Positions 59,138-64,000 of a DNA stretch of 64,000 nt are shown here, piece by piece (the first letter of the stretch is position 1; each line of letters starts with the position of its first letter). Below the pieces are notes generated by a model, which saw nothing but the letters and a program-made list of their open reading frames with translations, had not been told where the DNA came from and did no database searches. The position numbers and the translations under genes were made by a program. This DNA comes from Actinoplanes sp. L3-i22 (GTDB lineage: Bacteria; Actinomycetota; Actinomycetes; Mycobacteriales; Micromonosporaceae), in assembly GCF_019704555.1 (NCBI RefSeq), contig NZ_AP024745.1, forward strand, positions 6,890,501 to 6,954,500, given 5' to 3'.

Positions 59138-60157
59138 TCAAGCGGGCTGGGGCAGGGCGGATCTGATGTGGTTGGCGATCATCTGGCGCCCGGCTCGGGC
59201 TTCCGGGACCGGGAGCAGTGGGTAGACGTGGAGTGCGCCCGGCTCCTCGTGGAACGTGAGCTCGGTCGTCGACGGGAGGCGGTCACGGAGGGTTCGGCAG
59301 TCGGCCAGGGTGATGTCGCGGGTGCCGACCAGGATCTGCGTCGGGGGCAGACCGGTCAGGTCGCCGTAGATCGGGCTCACCCGGGGGTCCTTCAACGGCA
59401 GGCCGTTCGCCCAGGCGTCCGCGATCGGGCGCAGGCCGGGCCGGGCGAGCCACGGATCGTGCGGCTCGATCGCCTCGATGCCCGGATTGTCCATGGACAG
59501 ATCCAGCCACGGCGCGAGAAGCGTCATCCCGACAACACCCGCAACCGCGCGAGCAGCCCCGGCGCCATCCAAGAGCGCGTCGCCGGCCGGGCCGACGTCC
59601 GAAATCGCCGACGCCGCCCCGGCCTCACCCGAAGGCGCCGCCCCGGCCTCGCTCAGAGGCGCTGCGGCCCCGGCGTCACCTGGGAGCGCTGCAGCCCCGG
59701 CGTCGGCCAGCAGGGCCTGGGCGGCGAGCAGTGCCAGGCCGCCGCCGGCTGAGTCGCCGACCAGGTAGACCGGGCGGTCGGCGGCCGCGATGACCTCCGT
59801 GACGAACTCCAGCGCGGCGAGCCCGTCGTACTCCGGCGCCAGGCCGTAGATCGGCACGTGCACGTCGCAGCCGGTGCGCGACGCGAGGAACTCGATCAGC
59901 GACCAGTGCTGGCCGACGATCTCACTGGTGTACGCGCCGCCGTGCAGGTAGACGACGATCGCCGGGCCGCCGGCTTTCACCTCGTACATCGGGAATCGGT
60001 GTTTGTGGGAAAGGGTGACCGGGAAGCGCAGCTTCGGTGGCGCGGACGGGCCCTTGGGCCGGGTCAGCGTGCGCCGGCCGGCGTCCTCGCTGGTGAATTT
60101 GCGCCGGTAGACGAGCCGCGTGAAGGCGGCCACGCCGTGCATCTGCCAACTCGTCAT
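59138..60157 (-). CDS. HSL-family (steryl acetyl hydrolase-like) alpha/beta hydrolase with Ala-rich repeat insertion
   Basis: A 339-residue alpha/beta hydrolase-3 protein. VVYLHGGAYTSEI is the HGG oxyanion motif and YLVGDSAGGGLALLAAQALL has the nucleophile Ser in GDSAG; Asp is likely in GTRDITLADC and His in GALHVYPLLP. Between about residues 155 and 200 a run of GAAxxxxEAGAA-type repeats is inserted (from about 59570-59720), which usual members lack. ATG at 60157 is chosen; GTG 60175 is in frame. The substrate may be a lipid or xenobiotic ester. Confidence 0.83.
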   Translation of the reverse strand: MTSWQMHGVAAFTRLVYRRKFTSEDAGRRTLTRPKGPSAPPKLRFPVTLSHKHRFPMYEVKAGGPAIVVYLHGGAYTSEIVGQHWSLIEFLASRTGCDVHVPIYGLAPEYDGLAALEFVTEVIAAADRPVYLVGDSAGGGLALLAAQALLADAGAAALPGDAGAAAPLSEAGAAPSGEAGAASAISDVGPAGDALLDGAGAARAVAGVVGMTLLAPWLDLSMDNPGIEAIEPHDPWLARPGLRPIADAWANGLPLKDPRVSPIYGDLTGLPPTQILVGTRDITLADCRTLRDRLPSTTELTFHEEPGALHVYPLLPVPEARAGRQMIANHIRSALPQPA

Positions 60158-60267
60158 GCCGCAGCACGCTGCCACCCCGGCCCGAGATGATCAATAGCGC
60201 GATCGAAATCAGACAGGCCCGGCGGAGAAGACCCAGACCGGCGGCGTGGCCCTGCCTCCGATCGAAA

Positions 60268-61485
60268 TCAGACCAGGCCGGCGGCGAGGTGGTCGACGAC
60301 GTAGCGGGCGTCGTCCTCGATCCCGTTGAGGAACGTCGACCGCCGGCGGCGCAGCAACGGCAGCCCGAGGGCGTAGAGCCCAGGACTGTCGACCACCCCA
60401 CCCTCGTGCCGCAGACGACCCTTCTCGTCGAGAACCGGCACGTCGAGCCACCGATAGTCCGGCCGGAACCCGGTCGCCCAGATGACCGTGCCGATCTCCC
60501 CGCTGCCCAGATCCAGCTTGAGCCGGGTCCGAGCCGGCACCAGAGTCGGCGCGATCTCCTCAAAAGAGGAGGAGGAGGAGGCCCACTGATCAAAACCCGC
60601 CAACAGCCGATTCATCTTCAGATCCGCCAGCGAACACACATTCCGCAGCCCCCCGGAGAAGAGCGCCGCCCCATCCCGGACAGCCGCCCACCGTCCGACA
60701 AGCTCGACCCCCAGCTCGGTAAGCGCGTTCAGATCCAGCGTCTCCCGCTTGGCACCCCCCACCAGCTGCGGCGACGGCAACCGCCGAGCCCGGTCGAGAT
60801 CCTCCACCTCGTCATACCGCTGATCCCACACCCCGGACGCGTCCATCCACCACAGCACGTCCCGATCCCGGTACATCCGGGGCAACCGCACGTGCTCCCC
60901 CACCGAGAGGATCACCTGCCGCCCGGATCGCTGCAGCTCAGCCGCGATCTGCACCCCGGTGGCCGACGCCCCCACCACGAGCACCCCACCCTCGCCGACC
61001 TGCGCGGGACTGCGATAGTCGAACGGCGTCAACTGCCGCACCCCCGACGGAACGGCCGCCGCGAACGACGGCGTGACCGGCACGTTGCACGCCCCGCTGG
61101 CCAGCACGACGGACCGGGCGAGCAGCTCCCCGCCCCCGGTCGAGAGGCGGTATCCACCCTCCGTACGGGAAAGGGCAGTTAATGCTGTTTGTTCGCGCAC
61201 CGGGGCGGCGACCACGGCGGCGAAGCGGTCGATGAGACCGGCCACCTCGCCCGCCGTCATGTATCCGTCCGGGTCCGGCCCGTCGTAGTCCAGGCCGGGC
61301 AGGCGGCTCAGCCAGTTCGGGGTGAGCAGCCGCAGCGATTCCCAGCGTTCGCGCCGCCACGAGTTCGCCACCTCGCCGCGTTCGAGGACGACGTGGTCGA
61401 TCGAGCGCGCGGTGAGGAAGTGGCTCGCCGCCAGGCCGGCGTGCCCGGCGCCGACGACGACCGTGGTGACGCGTTCGGCGGACAA
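60268..61485 (-). CDS. FMO/CzcO-like flavin monooxygenase
   Basis: A 405-residue flavoprotein. TTVVVGAGHAGLAASHFLTARS is the FAD motif GxGxxG, VLVVGASATGVQIAAELQRSG the NADPH motif, and IWATGFRPDYRWLDVPVLDEKG the ATGF motif of class B-type monooxygenases. It oxidises a nucleophilic S or N or an aromatic compound; substrate not known. TTG at 61485 starts one base after the OsmC stop region, so it is translated with osmC in one operon. Its last bases recur upstream at 60205-60230. Confidence 0.87.
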   Translation of the reverse strand: MSAERVTTVVVGAGHAGLAASHFLTARSIDHVVLERGEVANSWRRERWESLRLLTPNWLSRLPGLDYDGPDPDGYMTAGEVAGLIDRFAAVVAAPVREQTALTALSRTEGGYRLSTGGGELLARSVVLASGACNVPVTPSFAAAVPSGVRQLTPFDYRSPAQVGEGGVLVVGASATGVQIAAELQRSGRQVILSVGEHVRLPRMYRDRDVLWWMDASGVWDQRYDEVEDLDRARRLPSPQLVGGAKRETLDLNALTELGVELVGRWAAVRDGAALFSGGLRNVCSLADLKMNRLLAGFDQWASSSSSFEEIAPTLVPARTRLKLDLGSGEIGTVIWATGFRPDYRWLDVPVLDEKGRLRHEGGVVDSPGLYALGLPLLRRRRSTFLNGIEDDARYVVDHLAAGLV

Positions 61486-61486
61486 T

Positions 61487-62035
61487 TCAGGCGACCTCGA
61501 CGGTCACGTCGGTCGGGTTGGTGAGCGCGTCGAAGACCGCGGACCGCTTCTGCGACTGGGCGACGATCGCCTCGATCTCCTCCTTGGACGCGTCGGCGTC
61601 GATGTGGAAGGTCACCTTGATGTCGTTGTAGCCGTTGCGGATGTCGCTGTCGGCGCCCAGGATGCCCCGGATGTCGTGGTTGCCCTCGACGGTCGCCTCG
61701 ACCGAGCGCAGCTGGATGCCCCGGTTCTGGGCGACCGACGCGACGCCCGCGGTGAGGCAGCCGGCCAGTCCGACCAGCAGGTACTCGATCGGGGTGATGC
61801 CGTTGTCCTCGGCCGCGAAGACGGCCGGGTGGTCCGACGCGTACTCGGTCTGGGCCTTGTGGGTCTGTTCCTGGCCGAGGCCGAAGAACTTCTCGATGGT
61901 GGTGGTGCTGTGCACGCCCCTGGTCCACTTGCTGGAGGCCCGCCAGGTGAACTGGGCGGCCTCCGGCGCGCCCTTGAGCACCTCCCGCGCGTCGAGCAGC
62001 GCCTGAACGTTGACTCCGTTATCAATAGTGGTCAT
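61487..62035 (-). CDS. OsmC-family peroxiredoxin-like protein
   Basis: A 182-residue OsmC/Ohr-superfamily protein. GITPIEYLLVGLAGCLTAGVASVAQNRG is the core helix with the single Cys; VEGNHDIRGILG and YNDIKVTFHID are typical of the YhfA/OsmC subgroup. The partner Cys of organic hydroperoxide reductases is not present elsewhere, so peroxidase activity is uncertain. ATG at 62035 follows AAGGATG. It heads an operon with the flavin monooxygenase and is divergent from metX with a palindrome between. Confidence 0.85.
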   Translation of the reverse strand: MTTIDNGVNVQALLDAREVLKGAPEAAQFTWRASSKWTRGVHSTTTIEKFFGLGQEQTHKAQTEYASDHPAVFAAEDNGITPIEYLLVGLAGCLTAGVASVAQNRGIQLRSVEATVEGNHDIRGILGADSDIRNGYNDIKVTFHIDADASKEEIEAIVAQSQKRSAVFDALTNPTDVTVEVA

Positions 62036-62087
62036 GGCCTGGCATCCTTCCCGCTCCCAGAGCCTTTCTACAAGACCCATCGGGATA

Positions 62088-62103
62088 CTAGACAATTGTC
62101 GAG
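62088..62103. promoter_or_regulatory. MarR-type palindrome between osmC and metX
   Basis: CTAGACAATTGTCGAG, with a perfect GACAATTGTC core at 62091-62100 and one mismatched pair outside it. Sites of this form are typical for MarR/OhrR repressors of OsmC-family genes. No such regulator is in the window. Confidence 0.5.
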
Positions 62104-62126
62104 GGCTGGCTTAGCTTCGGGGAGTT

Positions 62127-63281
62127 ATGGATCCAAGATCGGTCGGCGTCGTCGAGACCCAGCACCTGGAGCTGCCAGGCCCATTGTGCCTGGATTCGGG
62201 GCGTCAACTGCGGCAGGTCAAAGTCGCATATGAGACGTACGGAACGCTGTCCCCCGCCCGGGACAATGTCATCCTGGTGTGTCACGCCCTGAGCGGCGAC
62301 GCGCACGCCGCCGGCCTGTCGCCGACGCCGCCCGCGGAGAGCACCCGCGACGGGTTCGCCGCGGCCGGCAGTCCCAAGGGCATCGGCTGGTGGGACGGCA
62401 TGATCGGGCCGGGCAAGGCGTTCGACACCGACCGGTTCTTCGTGGTCTCGACGAACCTGCTCGGCGGCTGCCGCGGGACGACCGGCCCGTCCTCGATCGA
62501 CCCGGACACCGGGGCGCCGTACGGCTCGACCTTCCCGGTGATCACCGTGGCCGACATGGTCCGCTGCGAGCGGGCGTTCCTCGACGAGCTCGGCATCGAG
62601 CGGCTGGCCGCGGTGGCCGGCGGCTCGCTCGGCGGGATGCAGGCCCTCGAATGGGCGACGAGCTACCCCGATCAGGTCGACAACATCGTGGTGATCGCGT
62701 CGACGCACGCGCTGCAGCCGCAGGGGGTGGCCTGGAACGCGATCGCCCGGGAGGCGATCATGCGGGATCCGGCCTGGCGGGGCGGGCACTACTACGGCAC
62801 CGGGAGCGCGCCGGACGCCGGGATGGGGGTGGCCCGGATGGTCGGGCACATCACCTACCTGTCCGCGCCGTCCCTGGCGGAAAAATTCGGGCGGCGCCTG
62901 CAGTCCGGCGAAAATCTCCGCTACACGCTGCACGAGCCGGAGTTCGAGGTGGAAAGTTACCTCCGGCATCAGGCGGCGTCGTTCGTGCGGCGCTTCGACG
63001 CGAACACCTACCTGTACCTGTCCCGGGCGCTGACCTACTTCCAGCTGGATCTCGAGGCGGCCGCCGAGCGGATCCGGGCCCGCACGCTGCTGATCGCGTT
63101 CAGCTCCGACTGGCTGTACCCGCCGGTGGCGTCGGAGGAAATTTCCGCCGCTCTGCACAAGCACGGCAAGACCGCCGAGTTCCACCTGATCGAGGCGCCG
63201 TACGGCCACGACTGCTTCCTGCTGGAAGAGGCCCGCCAGACCCCGATCGTCCGCGATTTCCTGAACGAAGGCCGACCATGA
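62127..63281 (+). CDS. metX: Homoserine O-acetyltransferase MetX
   Basis: A 384-residue alpha/beta hydrolase-fold acyltransferase, first enzyme of the direct sulfhydrylation route to methionine. CHALSGDAHAAG, WWDGMIGPGKAFDTDRFFVVSTNLLGGCRGTTGPSS and AVAGGSLGGMQALEWA (catalytic Ser in GGSLGG) are MetX hallmarks; FSSDWLYPP holds the Asp and APYGHDCFLLE the His. The acetyl- versus succinyl-CoA choice cannot be settled from sequence alone. Stop overlaps metY start (ATGA). Confidence 0.93.
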   Translation: MDPRSVGVVETQHLELPGPLCLDSGRQLRQVKVAYETYGTLSPARDNVILVCHALSGDAHAAGLSPTPPAESTRDGFAAAGSPKGIGWWDGMIGPGKAFDTDRFFVVSTNLLGGCRGTTGPSSIDPDTGAPYGSTFPVITVADMVRCERAFLDELGIERLAAVAGGSLGGMQALEWATSYPDQVDNIVVIASTHALQPQGVAWNAIAREAIMRDPAWRGGHYYGTGSAPDAGMGVARMVGHITYLSAPSLAEKFGRRLQSGENLRYTLHEPEFEVESYLRHQAASFVRRFDANTYLYLSRALTYFQLDLEAAAERIRARTLLIAFSSDWLYPPVASEEISAALHKHGKTAEFHLIEAPYGHDCFLLEEARQTPIVRDFLNEGRP

Positions 63282-64000
63282 GCGAAGACCACGAGTTCGG
63301 GTTCGAGACCCGCCAACTGCACGCCGGCCAGCGCCCCGACCCCAACACCGGCGCCCGCGCGGTCCCGATCTTCCAGACCACGAGCTACGTCTTCGAGGAC
63401 CCGGAGTCCGCCGCCGCGTACTTCAACCTGCAGGAGTACGGCAACACCTACTCCCGGATCATGAACCCGACCGTCGCGGTGTTCGAGGAGCGGGTCGCCA
63501 GCCTGGAGGGCGGCGCCGGCGCGGTGGCCTTCGCCAGCGGCATCGCCGCCCAGGCCGCCGCCCTGTTCACGCTGCTCAGGCCGGGCGACCACGTGGTCTC
63601 CTCGCAGGCGCTCTACGGCGGCACGGTCAACCAGTTCAAGCACCTGCTCGGCAAGCTGAACGTGGAGCTGACCTGGGTGAACCCGGACGACCCGGAGGCC
63701 TGGCGCAAGGCGGTCCGGCCGACGACGAAAGCTTTCTTCGCCGAGACGATCGGCAACCCGGGCGGCAACGTGCTGGACATCGCGACGGTGGCGGCGATCG
63801 CGCACGAGCACGAGCTGCCGCTGATCGTGGACAGCACGTTCGCCACGCCGTACCTGTGCCGGCCGATCGAGTGGGGCGCGGACATCGTGATCCACTCGGC
63901 GACCAAGTTCCTCGGCGGGCACGGCACCAGCCTCGGCGGCGTGGTCGTCGACGCGGGCACGTTCGACTGGTCGAACGGGCGCTTCCCGGTGATCGCCGAG
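63278..64000 (+). CDS. metY: O-acetylhomoserine sulfhydrylase MetY (3' part outside window)
   Basis: The first 241 residues of a PLP-dependent Cys/Met metabolism enzyme, translated directly from the sequence. It begins MSEDHEFGFETRQLHAGQRP, has SYVFEDPESAAAYFNLQEYGNTYSRIMNPT, the PLP-binding GIAAQAAALFTLLRPGDH and the Schiff-base Lys in HSATKFLGGHGTSLGG near residue 210. With metX it makes homocysteine from O-acetylhomoserine and sulfide. The frame is open to the window end. Confidence 0.92.
   Translation, partial: MSEDHEFGFETRQLHAGQRPDPNTGARAVPIFQTTSYVFEDPESAAAYFNLQEYGNTYSRIMNPTVAVFEERVASLEGGAGAVAFASGIAAQAAALFTLLRPGDHVVSSQALYGGTVNQFKHLLGKLNVELTWVNPDDPEAWRKAVRPTTKAFFAETIGNPGGNVLDIATVAAIAHEHELPLIVDSTFATPYLCRPIEWGADIVIHSATKFLGGHGTSLGGVVVDAGTFDWSNGRFPVIAE

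Noticed and set aside
62040..62126. SAM or other methionine riboswitch before metX
   Set aside because: The 90-bp gap shows a repressor-like palindrome but no conserved riboswitch helices that I recognise.

Overview
The base composition, the frequent GTG/TTG starts and the GC-rich third codon positions indicate a high-GC actinomycete. The gene content (secreted arabinan-degrading enzymes, LuxR/LAL regulators, F420-type FMN-binding protein, GPP34 protein, long repeat arrays between genes) fits Micromonosporaceae, for example an Actinoplanes-like soil organism. The genus is an inference. No rRNA, tRNA, CRISPR array or prophage was seen. One IS3-family insertion sequence is present.

Left part (1-9.4 kb): a minus-strand sugar operon of class II aldolase, HAD phosphatase, DhaL and DhaK (cut by the window start), all joined by 4-bp start/stop overlaps. 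A GAF-LuxR regulator lies upstream of it on the same strand. Next comes a two-gene rifamycin-resistance module on the plus strand: an Rgt-type glycosyltransferase and the RNA-polymerase-associated ATPase HelR. It is preceded by a long perfect palindrome that matches the rifamycin-associated element. An MFS exporter with a divergent AraC regulator follows.

9.4-26 kb: a four-gene macrolide/peptide-type ABC export operon (two ATPases, two very large FtsX-type permeases), a Tet/OtrA-like ribosomal protection GTPase, a secreted GH43 arabinanase behind a LacI-type operator, an ESX-type secretion substrate pair, small stress or membrane proteins, and an APC permease-acetamidase/formamidase-GPP34 operon.

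26-42 kb: a four-domain PAS-SpoIIE-HATPase-STAS protein, two divergent LAL regulators, secreted endonuclease I, a membrane-anchored SGNH hydrolase, a GH127 beta-L-arabinofuranosidase with a lectin tail, an MBL-fold hydrolase and alpha/beta hydrolases. Between two of the hydrolases lies a 37-residue remnant of a third one.

42-53 kb: the IS3 element, a 13-bp repeat array, a GMC oxidoreductase, a TetR-SDR pair and a TetR-esterase pair, each with twin palindromic operators. A structured repeat of about 123 nt occurs twice (42790-42913 and 52463-52584); its hairpin stems differ by compensatory changes. It is the best candidate here for something undescribed.

53-64 kb: a nickel-pincer (lactate racemase type) set larA-larE-larB-larC, a patatin, an HSL-family hydrolase, an FMO-like flavoprotein coupled to an OsmC protein, and the start of a methionine operon (metX, and metY cut by the window end). 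Many 3'-flanking regions carry short tandem repeat arrays, and several repeats have also entered reading frames (HAD, LarC, HSL hydrolase).
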